DNA from: Siniperca chuatsi
Taxonomy: Eukaryota > Chordata > Actinopteri > Centrarchiformes > Sinipercidae
Assembly (NCBI RefSeq): GCF_020085105.1
Contig: NC_058045.1
Coordinates: 18,541,333 to 18,605,332, forward strand
DNA length: 64,000 nucleotides
Direction of reading: 5' to 3'
Every line of letters begins with the position of its first letter. The stretch's first letter is position 1. Under the pieces are notes generated by a model that did no database searches, was not told where the DNA came from, and saw nothing but the letters and a program-made list of their open reading frames with translations. Both the position numbers and the translations under genes were made by a program. Positions 32,720 through 47,139 of the stretch are shown here, piece after piece.

Positions 32720-34335
32720 GTAGGTATCAGTCTATGAGAAGTTACAGTAGCCTGTGTATAAGATAGTACAGCATAAACATGAAATGTAACAGGCTATGCT
32801 GAAATATATGAATGAATTTAGAAGAAAACATTTTTCTGGCTGATCTTTAAATGATGGTAAAAATTTAATAAATGTCAAAAATATCTTTTGTGTGTTTTCC
32901 AATTGAAGTTACATACCTGTCAGACATGACAGAGGTTTGAAAATTGTGGATTTGAGTTACCTTCATAAATGATCGGATTTTAAGGTTTAGCAGATCGTGA
33001 CATGCACCCTCTCCTATTCGACTCTTGGTGTCGTATACAGTAGCTCAGCTGCAGAGGGGTTGCATGTAGTTGTATGTAGTCAGGCTGACTCGTCGACACC
33101 ACTGAGTCGACCCCCATCATTGCTCATACCAGGTATCGAGACTACCTTTTGTTAGAAATGTTGCACTTGATCATCATCGCTCTGTGTTTATCCAATTCCA
33201 TCTTCTTTTCTGGAAGTGTCGGACATGTCCACAAATGACACCAGGATGATAATTACTACAATTATGTATTGATTCAGCGACAGCATTGTGGCATTGTGAC
33301 TGTCAGCTTTTCCCTGCATAATTGTGGGACTTCAGACGGGCTAATTGCAGCTAATGCGACCAGCTGGGCTATTATTCATCATCCTCCACATTTCTTTTCT
33401 CTCTCTCTCTCTGCTGAACAATGCTGGTCACCTTTGTTGGGGTCATTAGACTCATCCAGTTGATGAAGAGAAGAGGAAACACAAAATAAATGTCCTATTA
33501 ATTGCAATAATGTTGGGTAAACAGCCTCAAAATGAGCATATCAGCTTGTAGTGCTTGGTACATGACTAGTGTACCCTCACAAACTTGTGAGTGTGTGTCT
33601 GTGTGTTACATATGCATTAAAATGCATTATGGCTGTTCTGTCGTGTCTGCGTGTTGAGGGTGAATGCCTGTCAGGTCACAAACCTGCTCTCAACTGTCAT
33701 TAGAGGTTTGTTTGGATGATATTTGAGATTTAAACCTTAATAGAAATATGAAGTACAGAGGAGCTTGTGCTAAAGAAAAGGGAATTTTTAAACAGTGATG
33801 CTTGACCCATTTATATGATGTCTGATTAATTGTGATTGATTGATTGATCAAATTGCAGCCTACTGCACTCCCTATATTTGGATCTCAGCTAGCACATAAT
33901 GTACTTAAGCATCTAGAGTAAGACTAATAGATGTCAGAAATAAGATTGCTGGTTAATTTGTACAGTTTCAAAATAATGTCTATAACTGAAGCTTAATCAG
34001 ATTAAAACACCACTTAAAGGTAATTCACCAAAACACTTGTGTGTATCCTTGAGGTCTAACAAACGTGTTGAATTCATTTCTATTCTCATAAAACACATGC
34101 AAAGCAACATTATAACACCTGTGTTGTTTACATGCGAGTGTTCTTCTTCCTTGGCTTTGCTGCTTTTCTTGCAGTGCATAACCACCACCGCCGCTTGATC
34201 AGTGGCATAGTGTGAAACCATTGGCAGGAATGTGTATTGTGTGGCCCGCACATGCACGTGCACGGGACAAATAAAGTGGAGACCCACTCATAAAAAAGAT
34301 TGCTCCGTAACGCTTTTAGTGGTCAAACACTCCAA
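32720..34335. other. Intergenic stretch, no gene recognised
   Basis: Nothing recognisable beyond a short CT run near 33394-33412 and TG-rich words around 33590. Confidence 0.45.
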
Positions 34336-34339
34336 AGAA

Positions 34340-34645
34340 TACCTTTAAATGTACAAAATTGATGCAGATGCCTCCATCCATACAGGGCATGAGGGGTCAC
34401 TGAATATGATATAATATGAATCATATACTATGGACTTTGAAGTCACCAGAACCCAACCTAGTTGAACATCAATGGGAGATTTTGGACTGACATGTTAGAC
34501 AACGTTCTCCAACACTATCATCAACACACCAAATGAGGGAATGTCTTTTGGAAGACTGGTGTTCATCCCTCCAGTAGAGTTTCAGAAACTAGGAGAACAA
34601 GGAGCATTGAAGCTGTTCTGAAGGTTTGTGGTGTCCTTTGGCACC
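34340..34645 (+). pseudogene. Tc1-like transposase C-terminal relic
   Basis: Across broken frames the translation keeps the end of a Tc1/mariner transposase. It begins with a HDADASIHTGHEG-like start and passes a SPEPNLVEHQWEILD-like segment, corresponding to the catalytic SPDLNPIEHLWE region. Then come VRQRSPTLSSTHQMRECLLE and a tail like WCSSLQ. Stops interrupt it and both ends are missing. It is an inactive fragment. Confidence 0.65.
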
Positions 34646-35706
34646 ATTTATGTTTGTTTTTCTTTAAATTACCACCTATCTGTATCTGGTCAGGGTTTGT
34701 AAAACCAAAAAGACGATATATTTATGACTGAAAGAGGATAATGTGATCAAATGTGAACTCCAAATCAAAATGTGATAATTACGTATAAGAAAATAAGTAA
34801 GCAATTTTGTATAATTACAAATATGAGAAGTCCTGACCAAAACAAATTTATTCAGTGAAAATGTCAAGAATCTTAAAGTACTCAAACACACTATAACTTT
34901 TGTTATAACTGATTGTTTTAGGTGTCTTAATTCCATGTAAGTCTATCTCTCTTCCTCTCTCTCTTTTTAACAGAGCATTTGAGCATCTGTGTCTGGCAAT
35001 GACTGTGATTGTTTTTGCACGTGTCAAAATACAGCTGCCAAGTGAAATGACTAATCACACAGAGTGCTCCTCCAATGCCTCTGTCTACATGTGTAATTTG
35101 ACAGCAGTGGAATAAAGTGTTCCTGGGGTGGGCAAGTGGTTGAGGAACTGATGCTCAATGGTCCATGTGGACTGCCATCCTCATGCTGGTGCCACAGTGG
35201 CCGGTAACTACAGCTGTGGCTGTGACACGATCGCACACGTTACCAACATTACCAGCAGGCTGCGGTGACCCTATCACAGTTCTTTTCATTCATACTTTAA
35301 ATCAACCTGGTTTTCAGTCGTCTAGGCTTGGGTGTGAGTATATCCTCACACACAGAGGTACGAACATTCACACAATGTGCAAATGTAATTTAACATGATC
35401 CCATTATGACTGAACAGGGGAAGTTGATTAAAGATTTCTAAATTTAGGACAATGACGAAACTGAAAAACAAATTATCCCTGTCAAGTGTTGCACTTTAGC
35501 CCATTTAAAAAAGGAACAATGGGTTACGATGAAGGAACAAGGACATTTAAAAAAATACAAGGACAGCTGAGACATTAAATGGAAAGGGATGATGAATTTA
35601 AAATTTCCCACCAGTTAATTACAAGCACAGTTAAAGGGAAGCAGCGGCTTTAACTTTTTAGGCAATTTGTTGATGCTTCCCAACTGTATATTATCAGTGC
35701 TTTAGG

Positions 35707-36397
35707 CCATTTTTTCAACCACTGGGCCGGGGCCCGTGAGTGGACCATGAAATGTTTTCAAGTTGAAGCTGGTGGGCTGCTCACATCATCAATTTGAGAC
35801 GCTTAATTTGTTGACAGGCAAGCTAACTGGTAGGCTGTGGTGTGGCAAATGTCTCTGCCCAATCCATATCGACTGCCCAATCCTTTCTGCCCATGCGCCA
35901 AATAGTTGTCAAAGAAGGGTTCCGCAAATGCGCCTGTTTAAAATTACTCATGATGTGAATGAAAACAATCCCACTTACACTCAAGATGACAAAATGGTTT
36001 TAATCATTGGAAATGTAATAGTTTGGTCCGTGTATCATCTGTACTTAATTTGTAATTAAAAATGAAATAAACGGAATTCCGTTTTGTTTCTATTCTGTGT
36101 TCATTCAATAAAATTCATTCAATATATGAAAAATACATGTATGATAATATGTCATTATGAACGTTGTTGTAAAAGATTTAGTTTTAGTATTTTGAACAGG
36201 CACATTTGCGGCAACCTTCTTTGACTGCCAGGACCTATATATTATATATTTTATTAGAATAGATATAGATTATTAGAATAGAAAATATTAGCCTAAATAA
36301 TTTGTATTATTATTATTAGAACTTGTGTTTTAATGGGCCCTGGCCTGTTACAAGTATGAACAGGTGGGCCTTGAAGTAGAAAAGGTTGAGAATCCCT
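35707..36397. mobile_element. hAT-like non-autonomous element with 8-bp target duplication
   Basis: The block is bounded on both sides by GCTTTAGG (35699-35706 and 36398-36405), an exact 8-bp direct repeat as made by hAT transposases. The ends are imperfect inverted repeats: the right end reversed reads AGGGATTCTCAACCTTTTC and the left end has CCATTTTTTCAACC. The internal text has GGGCC-rich phrases seen in hAT-derived fish repeats. A 98-codon frame inside (35763-36059) has no recognisable domain. Confidence 0.55.
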
Positions 36398-37863
36398 GCT
36401 TTAGGCTGCATGTGTTGCACTGCTCTCTTGCTCTTTGTTTCTCAAGCAGCCTGTGCTTTTCTAAATGTCATATCTGATAAGTCTGATTGTGGTCCGGATG
36501 CATCCACATATCTACTGTGTGTTTCATGTCGGATATGCCCAGCAGGATAAAAATTCCCATCAGGAGTTATAAGTCATTCAACAATGATTTCCATCGATCA
36601 CTATAAGTGGTCTGAGAACTCACTGGTCACAAATAGCACAAATAAGTTTATTTGTGGCTTACAGGATACAAGAAATGATAGAAAGAATCCAGATTTAATG
36701 TCAGGATCTATTCAACTATGAAACTATTTGTATGTATGCTTTGAGAACAGTGTCCGCTCCCATACACACATACGATATGCACACATGATTTGTTACATGG
36801 ACTTGTCTTGCATTTCCTTAAAGCTATCACGACTTCCAGAGATGCCTCTCTTACGACTCAGCACTTCTCATCTCTGACCTGCCTGAGTGCATAGAAACAT
36901 AAACCTGCTTGTAGATAAGTACTCTAAGCACCATGTTAAAGTCTTATCCAACCATTTGCCCTGTGCCGGGGTCACAGAAGCAGCATAATGACGTTGTACA
37001 TCCCCCCTCCAGCAGTGGCACACAGCTCTGTGGCTGGAGAGACTCCTGATTAGATTTACCTTTCCTTAATAGGCCCCTGTCATCCAGCAGCCCGGAGGGC
37101 CAAGCTGCTGCAGCTCATGACATAACTCAAGCAGCTGGAGCCCATGATAAACCCCACCTGTAGAGTTACTACCGCTTGTTCTGCCAATCGTATAATTGTA
37201 TTCTGCTCGTTTAAACCATTTACATGTGTGCAAAAACTGCTCATAATGTCTCTGGTGTTGGCTGATGATTCAAAAAGACACAATTTTCACCAAAATACAG
37301 TATTAACACCTCACCTCTTCTCACCTTTGCATCATGTGAGCTGCAATAATATGTCAACAAAAGATTGCCTACATACCTGCACTAAATTAGAGGCCTTGTA
37401 AGGGGGTAGTGGCATGCATTGCCAGAGGAAAATTTTCTAAATCTACACATAAAGGGTTTACAAAGGCTGCCAAATTAGTTCAGAAAGATATAATGGGTGT
37501 GATCTGTCAGCTGAAAGCATAGGGTGACATGCAAGAAAGAATTTTACACTTTGACTTTTAGACTTTTAAAGTTTTTCTTTAGGCTTTTTTTTAAGTTACA
37601 AATAAATTGTGGAGTTGCTCAGTCTGAGAATGGAGTTTGCAGTTTGAAGAACATGAGATGAAAGCTCTATCGTGTTAAGATTATTTTGTCAAAAGACTAT
37701 CTTCAACGTAAAGAATAAACATTACGCTGAAATATTTTATACTTGTTTCTTAACCCTGGTCTGACCTAATCCCTTATTAACACAAAGCCCAAGACAAGTT
37801 GAACATTTAAGGCTTACTTCAACACCCTAAGTGGAAATGTTTATATCATGGAAATGTTTGGCA

Positions 37864-38712
37864 TCAGGGCCGAAAATAGGAGGAACCAGAATTACCGCCC
37901 CGCGGTTGTATGCCTCTGCTAACCAGTCATGTTGCAGTTTACATCCATGTCTGTCCAGACTCAAATAACATATGTAGTGAATACTTGGAAGAAACTGAAT
38001 AAAAGGTATAAAGTATATTTTTTGGCTAAATGGAAGTTATGTGATATGATAATGAATTGATTAATGAAGGATTATCATCTATTGGCTAAATAGGTACATG
38101 TGCACTTGATTACTATGTAGAGATGGATTCTTAAAGAGTATAGCTACACAAAATGTGGTGCTTTTGTTGTCTCCTGGCATTTTTAGATGCAAAGCCTCTC
38201 TCTGAGCTGTAGGTGAAACTCACTCACTCCCTCACTCACTCACTCACTCACAGGATCACGATTAGCTAGGCGCGCTCCAATACGTTGTTTGCATTCACGT
38301 GATTCCGATGACAGTCGAAATTCAGAATGAGGCAGGAAGTGAAAGGCAGAATGAACGACATGGAGGAAAGCCTGTACAGTGCTAGTTATTGTTTACTCAT
38401 TGTGTCATCCCAATCAACGTGTGTGAAATCTGGAATTGCCCACTTAGTTCTTAAATTATAGATAAAAACCTATTTTGAGGTCACAATGACCCTTGAGTCA
38501 AAAGTGTCACCTACTCAGTGTCCAACCAACTGTGAAATGGTCATCAATTCTTGAGTTATGGCCAAAAACGTGTTTTGTGAGGTCGCCCTTTGACCTCCAA
38601 ATTCTAATCAGTTCATTCTTGAGTCCAAGTGGACGTTTGTGCCAAATTTAAAGAAATTCGACTCTCCATTCCCTCAAGGCCATGGCAATCGCCGGCGCAA
38701 AGGCATAAAAAT
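37864..38712. repeat. Probable interspersed repeat with internal (CTCA)n
   Basis: The stretch contains a CGGTTGTATGCCTCTGC start, a (CACT)n run at 38219-38251, and a tail of TGACCTTTGACC-like phrases ending CATGGCAATCGCCGGCGC. These phrases recur in fish genomes as far as I remember. GTATGCCTCTGC at the left and the reversed AAAGGCATAAAA at the right hint at short inverted ends. Unclassified. Confidence 0.4.
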
Positions 38713-39166
38713 CATCAGCAAGTCGGCAGCGTGAAAAAGGCTGTTTATTCACAGCCCGTTGGGCTCACTGAAAGCTACAAATTGGCATTTGCTTCCTAGA
38801 CTTGTGATTCACGTACTGTGGTCGGCCACACAACTGACTGGGCTGGTCCGTCCCTACAGCAGTCCCCTTAGGAAGCACAAACTGTGTCTTCAAACAGAGG
38901 CACCTGAGACCTGTTTTTGTGCTAGAGCAGCAATAATTTATTTGTATGACATTCCAAGGTGAAAATAAAACTTGATGAACTGAATACATCTGAAGTGGGT
39001 AAGCTTCAACAAGCTTACAACAAGATAAATAAGCTTCATCTTTCAGGACGTAAGGAGCTTCGTAAATTAGTGAGCCACTACTCATAATAAATATAAATTT
39101 AGCAGAGAGGAAACCCTAACTTAAAGTACATGCAACTGAACTACTCCTACTTTACTGTTATAGCTA

Positions 39167-39692
39167 AAGGTGGGGTATGCGATTCTGGAGAAATCCAATA
39201 CCATGACAAATACCATGATATAGAGCGAACAACGACACAGCAAGTAATGTAATCAACGTTAGCTAGGTCGTGGGTTAGCAAACTGTCCCTACAGTTGCTG
39301 CTGCGAAGCTAACAGCCAGAAAGGACGAGAAGGTTTCCCAGAGCCAGCAGACCAGCTCCAGACAGCGATACTCACAACTCTCCTGCTACTATAGCAAACA
39401 TCACAACAACAGCATATCTTGGCAAACTAGAAAGTAAGCTGAATGTCCGTGGGCAAGTCATTTAACGTTACCTGACACACAAATCATGGCTGGCATGGCT
39501 GGAATAGTGTTGTGTGGCTCGGTCGAAGCCACTTTGTTTGTTTCCCATTTACAGAAACAGGGCTGTGTACAAACACCGGAGTTTTTTTTTTCAGCGCACA
39601 CACTGAACGGACAGCTAGCGGACCGTGAGGATATATTTGCTGACTTTGACAAAAAGACTTTCATATTGGATTAGAATCACATACCCCACCTT
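39167..39692 (+). mobile_element. MITE copy B, complete, with terminal inverted repeats and TA duplication
   Basis: This is the best-preserved copy of the three-copy family. The left end reads AAGGTGGGGTATGCGATTCT. The right end read in reverse is AAGGTGGGGTATGTGATTCT, so the terminal repeats match at 19 of 20 positions. TA dinucleotides flank both sides. The 526-bp interior encodes no transposase. It is nearly identical to 5204-5712 over most of its length. Confidence 0.85.
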
Positions 39693-39699
39693 TAAGTAT

Positions 39700-42600
39700 G
39701 GACACAAAACCAAATCAAACAAACCTCCTTTAAAAAATGTTTTTGTATATTTGCAGACTAATTCCATTAATAATGAAAATGATGAAAGCGAGTTTGCCCT
39801 TGACAGAAAATCCTTAACTGTCAGAATTTGAATAAACCCTGTTTTGTTGTCAAAATGTCGATGCTGAAATCATAGGGGGGAAAAACAGGCACTAGTCATT
39901 TACATTTTGTCAACACACAAAATCTGTCATTGTGTGTGTGTCTGCGCGTGTGATAGTAGGTGTCATGGGTTGTTATTGTTGGTGGCTAAAAGGTTTAGCT
40001 GTCGTTGCAGAAGCAAAATGACGGAGACAGCAAAGGACAATAAATCGGAAAAAAACAAACAAGATGTCATGATTGAAATTGCTTATCGGTGCAGATGAAG
40101 GTAAATTGCACTCAAATCGCGTAAAGCGTGAGCGGAGAACTCAGCCTGCCATAAGTTGGAATCGATGGCTCTGCTGAATTTGTTACGCATGCAGGGCCTT
40201 CTGACGCATCCACCTCAGAGGAGATATAGTAGTTCCGCTTGCCATTTTTCATCCCTCACCCCCCCACCCAAGACCTCCTCCTGTGAATAATGACTGCAGC
40301 TGTGTCAATGTGGCTGCTAGCCGTGTGTGTGCTTATTTGTTTGTGCTTATTTTGATGGCTTTTTACAGTCAGTGTGTATGTGTGTGTCTGTCTGATTATG
40401 GTGTACAGATAGCCCATTACCCATGCGTTAGGAGGAGAGGGGCTTAATGGACGACAGGGGATGCAGGGGCAGGATGGCTCGTAAACACTGCCTTGTCCTC
40501 CCAGCCATATCAATACTGTCATCTGGGAGTTTGGCCACTTCATTCACAAAACCAATACCCCAGTGGGATGAGATGGGCCAACGTAGACGCTGTTGCTATG
40601 TGTTCAATCAACGGAAAAAGACCATGCCTATCATGACATCCACTTTCAGGAGGATGTCAATTCTTTTCTTCTCTTCTCTTTTTTTGTGTGTCCATGTGTT
40701 TGTGCAAGTGACAAAAGTGAGAAACAGAGACACAAAAAAGAAAGACAGAGAACAATAAATTACAACAGGTGTGTTGACTAGACCACCATGGCTGAGGTAA
40801 AAATATTGATTAGAGCGCTTTTACAGATCGTTCTAAAAATCTGTCTGCGCCATACATTTCCACATTCAACCAATCAATGCTGAGAAATTGACCAATCAAT
40901 GTATGAAAAAGTGAAGACAATTACATGCTAAGGTTTAATCATTAATTTATTGTTTTAACCCACTTATTTCTATGCATGGTCACAGGTGCCGGAGCCTATC
41001 CCAGCATGCATCTGACAGAAGGCAAGGAGACAACTTTGTCATCATGTCACCAGCTGGTTACATAGAGACTGACAAACACATTTTGAGTCTCTGTTGAGCT
41101 AACTTGTATGTTTTAGGTTGTGGGAACAAACAAATTTTCCAAGACAGACAGACATGCTATACATAGGTGGCATATGTACAGAGGAGACAGAAGTGTAAAA
41201 CATATAATATTAAGTAAATATTAAAGGAAAAATTCAGCACCTTTTACGTGGATGTCCAATCAGTGTTGATGGAAAATGTAGTCAATTGAAGCAATATACT
41301 ACTCAGTGCCTACTAATATGACCAAGTATGTAGCGAGTAGTATGGCTCGCTTAGCCATGCCGGCAGTGCCAGAAAGCATTCCGTTCGGGCATCTGATGCC
41401 CACGACCACAAAAATCCCCAGGAAGTGCACTGAGCTTTGAAGCCAATTTGACATAGCGGCCAAACCGTGCAACCATTACAACTTCCAGGTCCGTCATGTG
41501 GTGCACACTGGCCCAAAAAGACTTTTTTCCATAGACTTACATTGTGAAAGAAGTGGCTGTAAAATGGTGGAAGTCGAACTTTTTTGGCTTCATGCGCCAC
41601 TGAGAAACTTTCATAGAAATGAACGGGGCCCCGCCTCCAACGCTGTATCCAGTTTATACCATAGACCAGGGCTATTCAATTACAAATTCACTTGTGCCAG
41701 ATTTTAAAACCAGGAAATGTAGATGGGCCAGACATTTTCAGCAACCTATTTAAAACCTTTTTTTAGTTTAGCACATTTGCCTTTGGGCTACACTTACATT
41801 GTCAAGGCAGTGGAATCATGGAAGTTGTGAACTCTGTTGTGATGTTTTCTGCAATTCCTCCAGCCTCCAACAAACTGCTATTCAAGACAAAGAGTGATGA
41901 GACCACGGATCCCTGAATTTCACTTTTTAACATCCATTCTATAGTGCTTCTTCCATAATTCACAGACATTTTATCAATTGAGTGCGGGTTGAAAGTCTGC
42001 GCTGCTATCAGCCAATCTAATGCACACAAGTGCAATAAAAGTTTATCTTGCATCCTCTTGCAAACACTTGCACTATCACACAATGAAATATGTGCACACA
42101 CAGCTGGGCACGGTCCTTTGACTAGACAAGTGGAGATGCACCAGCATACATAACATTTGAACAGCCAGGTGTGTACCTCTGCCCACTCAGTGGGGAAGGG
42201 TACAAAAGACTGAGAGGGGGTGTAATCTGGGAGTTGGGGACTTACTGACTGGCTGAGGCTGTAAAGTACAGCTTTGTGCGAGAGCTGCAGGTGTTACTAT
42301 TGTCTTAACAATATCACAGTCACTTGAACAAAGACTTCCGCAGAGGGTCGCAAAGTTATCAAAGGCTTTCAAATGACTGAATTTAAAGTCATTTTTGTTC
42401 TTTGATTTATTAGCAGCAACTCAAAGATCCACATTACAATGAGGTGATAGTGGACACTGAGCTCCACTGTACATTTAGCCACAGTTTCATTTAAAAAAAC
42501 AATACCCTACATCACTGTATCACCGGAGGTTTCCAAAATTAGCGATTTCTGTACTCTTGTTTCTAGATCCCTGGCGCGTCCCAAATGCTACACAATCACA

Positions 42601-43324
42601 TTTGATTTCTTCTGTGAGTACAGACCCTGCTGGTAAATGTCACACTGTGACAGGCACAAAGCCTGGTCACCACAATCGTACCCTGAGGGGCCCCGGTGCT
42701 GTCACTTCCTCTTAAGTGTGTAGACTACTCAGTGGTTGATAGCAAACAGAAAGAAGGCCAGATTTTAGTGGTTTTATGTCTGTTACCCAATGGGCTACTT
42801 CCACAAAAAGCACATTTCCAAAAGAAAAAAAAAATTCATGGTGGATCACCGGAACACTGTATATGAAGAGATGCTCACTATTGATTTAGTCTGATAATAT
42901 GTTTTGTGCACTTGTGGCAGAATTTTTTCAAATAAACACCTTATTTCTAATTAAATATGATGTGAAATGGCTGTGGATTTTCTCATTTGAGAAGTAATTT
43001 CTAATGACAAGAGAAGAAAAGCAAATGTGTCTGTCCGTTTGTGGATCCTGACAGAAAATGACTCAAAGCTGTTAACCACGTCCCACTTTGAAACCTCTCT
43101 GTCACACATATTTAAAATCTCCCTCAAACACTGTCAAACACTGATCTTATCTGACAAGGCAGGTAAATGTAAAACATTTAGTGAAATAAGGAATATTTAC
43201 TTTAAAAGTTCAACTCTGTAATTTCAGATACCAAAGAGCTCAATGACCTCTCAAAATTAAAAATACTCCTAGGAGAAGGAGACGGTGCATGCGTTCACAT
43301 GCACACACGGACACACATGCACGT

Positions 43325-43373
<49 letters not shown>

Positions 43374-46230
43374 ACATGCATAGGATATACTGTATAATTA
43401 ATATATATCAATCTTAATGTTGTGTTAATGTTAATGTTGAAACTTTCACGTCAGTAAAGCCCTTTGACTTGACTTGAATTGAATGACAGCTCTTTTACTA
43501 CTGCCTCATTCATGAAAAAGTGATGCCTTTTCTTAAATATGGCTTTTTGTTTATGGCTTTTCATTTCGGCCATCTACAATAATCACCATCAGCTTCACAT
43601 TCAGACAGTGACACTCATTCCCAACTAGTAGTCTGAAGCACTCTAAAATGCTGTTGGGATTATGTGTTGTATTTTAAAACATTTTAAAGTCTTTGTAAAG
43701 CAATAATAAAAATGTGTTCTGAGTTTGTCACACCACAGAAAAATGTGTTATTAACCACCCAGCCAAATTTGAATGATTAAAAAAATTGCCAAGAAAAATC
43801 TTGAAAATATAAGCAGTATTCTCTGCTCTCAAACGCTGGGGGGCGTGTCCACTGAGGGTGATGAAGCCACGCCCACTAACGGGAAAGCTGCGCCTCTCTC
43901 AACTGTCAAATACCCTACAACAAAAATGGATGCTCCCTCTTGCAGCTTAATTGGATTCACGCAGCCATAGACATTTGAGCCTCCAGATTTGAACTTTACT
44001 CATTCCAATCATCAACAAGCCTCTCCGACCATCTCTTACAGCCATGTCAATACACAAAGAGCTAGGTCAGCTCACCTGAATGTATATATCTTATTTGTTC
44101 CCGTTTAATAGCATGTTTTTGTATGCAAAATTTGGCATACTTTGAAAAAAAAGACACGGGCACAGATCTCATTACAACTTAGGAGGGCACCACAAATATG
44201 GTATTTTTTCAAGACATTTTATGGGTATGATCAATGTAACATTAGCTAGCAAGCTAGCTAGCTACAATAAATATGGATCTCCCTGGCGATAAGTTAACTC
44301 ACTTGAGGCAGTAAACACAGTCTGATTCTGTTTTGAAAGCTTTTATTCTGTTGATGCATAGATGTTTTGTTTGAACAAAATTAATTACAAGGCATCTGTC
44401 ACTGGACTAGCCTATGGTCCTAGCAGTCACCAGTCACCAGCCACACTCACTGAAGGCGCAACTCGCACGCTACAGAGATGGAATCTGGGAAATGTGGTCC
44501 AATGGCAAGCAAAGGTATCAGGATGAAGTAAACCGTTTACTTTAATTTCCCAAATTCCTACTTAGTTTACTATATGCAACAGTTCAGACCACTGAGCAGA
44601 TTAAATACCTTCAAATATTTATGTGTGAATTATTTCAAAAGTGGAGTCAGCTTATATTGAATATATATTTTCAATTACATAATTTATTTAGAAATAATGT
44701 ATTGGGGGAGTAAACTTCATGTTTTTCAGAGGTTGTCTCTCCTCACCTATCTCTCACAGGTGCAATAGTGGGAATACAATACATAAAAACACAAAAGTAC
44801 AGACACTCACCATAACACACACACACACACACACACATCACCTGTCGACAAATTAATATATTTATACAATATGAGAGCCTCTTTCAGTGTACAGACACTA
44901 ATAGAGTTGCTGTCTCCTATAAAGAATGGGTGTATGAAGCCCTCTTGTGGTCTAAACATAATCTGTCTGATTCTTCTTGCTTTGGACAAAAGCATCTGCC
45001 AAATAAATAAATGTAAATAATCTGGATAAGCTCTCATAACATTTATCAGTAGACTAAAATCAATTTTAAGTTGTTTGTAGTTTGAATCCCATAGAAAAAT
45101 GCTGCATGTTTTTCTTTTATTTCAAGAATCCTCCTAAATCTCACAAAGCTTAAGACGCTGTAAGATTGAATCGTTATTACTTACCACCAAAAGCACTTGT
45201 AAAATATGGATGTGGATGGAAGTTGTACTTAAGACTTCTGAATTCATATAGAGATTTTAAGTGCAGCTTTGAAATAAATATGTGTATGGCTATGTAATTC
45301 AATACAGCTGTTATCTAAAATGTGGCGGTCACTATTTAGAATTCACAGGATGGAGATTGAAGGGGTTTGAGCAGTGGTGTGCACAGGGTCTCTAAGGGGC
45401 AGGGCGTAAAAATTAAAAAGGGGCACCTCTTAAAGCTTGCACTAGTGTGGTTCCTACCTGTGTTGGGAGGTGTGTACGTGCAAGCTTAAGTAGTCCCCAA
45501 CTGTACACGCAATGGCACTTGGACTTTCCAAAGGGGCACATTAGTCAACTAGAGGGCCACTTGAGCAGACCACATTGGCACTTGAGCACCACTTGGCTTG
45601 ACCTCTGGTGAGACATTATAGCAGATACTGTGTTAACTAAGCATTTCAAACGTCCCCCATGTCTTATGTGAGGGAGTGTGATAGCCCCAGCATCGGCTTT
45701 ATCTTTGTTTGTCTTTTCTGGTTGGCTACACACAGAGGGTGAAGCTGAGAGCTTGTCAGTGATGCAGTCCACCTGAACAGGTTGGGCTCACGAGTCTGCA
45801 ATACATAAGCAGACCTGCAAGATCATCTCACCCTCTCCCCCATGACCTGCCAACTAACACTGTTTGCTCTTTGTCTGTGTTTTTATTTCACATCCACACA
45901 CTCACACAGGCATTTCATACATCACTGATCTGCTTACAGACACACCTCATTTGTACTTTTGTAGTTCATATATTTAATCAAAACATTTACATGTATTTGT
46001 GGTCTATATGTGATCTTTCTACAATGTCAGAAAAGGGCACTTTGGCAGTCGGAGCAAAATGGACAGAACCAAAATCATGAAATATGTTACTGTTCAAAAT
46101 ACAGAGAAGATGGAGACAAAAGCACAATGAATGTGAACGTTGTAAAATAACACTGTACATTAATCTCACATAATTGAGATATGTTCAATAAAAGTGATCT
46201 GATGCTTTGTAGGACTGCCGCAAAGGCTTT
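39700..46230. other. Intergenic repeat-rich stretch, no gene recognised
   Basis: No exon is supported. 41300-41700 looks like a dispersed repeat (GTCATGTGGTGCACACTGGC followed by CATAGACTTACATTGTG phrases). 43820-44540 and 45370-45600 also have repeat-like composition. CA microsatellites lie at 43329-43371 and 44815-44836. Confidence 0.45.
43329..43371. repeat. (CA)n microsatellite
   Basis: An uninterrupted CA run of about 43 bases inside a longer CA-rich block beginning near 43299. Confidence 0.95.
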
Positions 46231-46235
46231 GAGAT

Positions 46236-46990
46236 TAGAATTAATAATAATAATAATAACTTTATTTATATAGCACCTTTCAAAACAAAGTTACAAAGTG
46301 CTTTACAATAAAAACATATAATTAAAGCAAATAAGATCCAGAACTAAAGATATAAACATGATAAAATAATTTAAATAATTGCAACAAATCCCAACAGATT
46401 AAGAAAAAGCCATATAATAAAAGTGAGTCTTAAAGAGATTTAAAGGAGGACACAGTGTTTGCCTGCCTGAGATCTCCAGACAGGGAGTTCCACAGCTGAG
46501 GGGCCTGTACAGCAAAAGGCCTTTAAGCCACCTTTCAAGGCTTTAAAAACAAGCAGTAAAATCTTAAAATCAATTCTAAAACTCACAGGTAACCAGTGAA
46601 GAGCAGCAAGGATCGGTGTAGTGTGGTTGCCTCCCTTAGTACGTGTTAAAAGCTTGGCAGCAGCGTTTTGTATCAGCTGTAATCTTTGGATGTTTTGCCT
46701 GCTGATACCAGAATTAAGTGCATTGCATTAGTCAAGTCTGGAGGCGATAAAAGCATGGATGACCTTTTCTAAGTCGGTAGAGGAAAGGAATGACCTGATC
46801 TTGGTTAGCTGTCTCAGTTTTGCAAAGCAGGACTTCAACACTTTAGTCACCTGAGCATCAAAGGACACTTCTGAATAATAATAAAAAACACCTAGGTTGC
46901 AGGCCTCTTTTTGAACATTACTAGATAAGGCACCCAGACTAGAGGAGAGATTAATAATGCTGATAGTACTGGGGCCACAGGGGGTAGTTA
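46236..46990 (-). mobile_element. L2/CR1-type LINE fragment, reverse transcriptase C-terminus and 3' tail
   Basis: Read on the minus strand, 46480-46790 encodes the end of an L2/CR1 reverse transcriptase, with phrases of the kind VIHAFIASRLDQCNAL, LQLIQNAAAKLLTRTK and ILAALHWLPVSFRIDFK. The 3' end is GCACTTTGTAACTTTG, then GGTGCTATATAAATAAAG, and a (TTA)n run at 46240-46257. Gaps and frame breaks show decay, and the 5' part is missing. It lies about 150 bp upstream of the presumed nap1l4 promoter. Confidence 0.8.
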
Positions 46991-47139
46991 ATTAGATTTT
47001 ATTTGTGCAAATACTGATTGTTTATCCTTAATTTGTCTGTTGATGTGAGAGAGCAGAGATGATTGAGTAATACTGTGGGTATCCTCAGGATTGACATTTT
47101 CGCAACACAACTTGAAGGCAGCACCACGCCCTCATTCAC

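Noticed and set aside
38219..38251. Regular CACT/CTCA repeats that could suggest a CRISPR-like array
   Set aside because: Units are 4 bp with no spacers, in a eukaryotic genome; this is a simple microsatellite inside an interspersed repeat.
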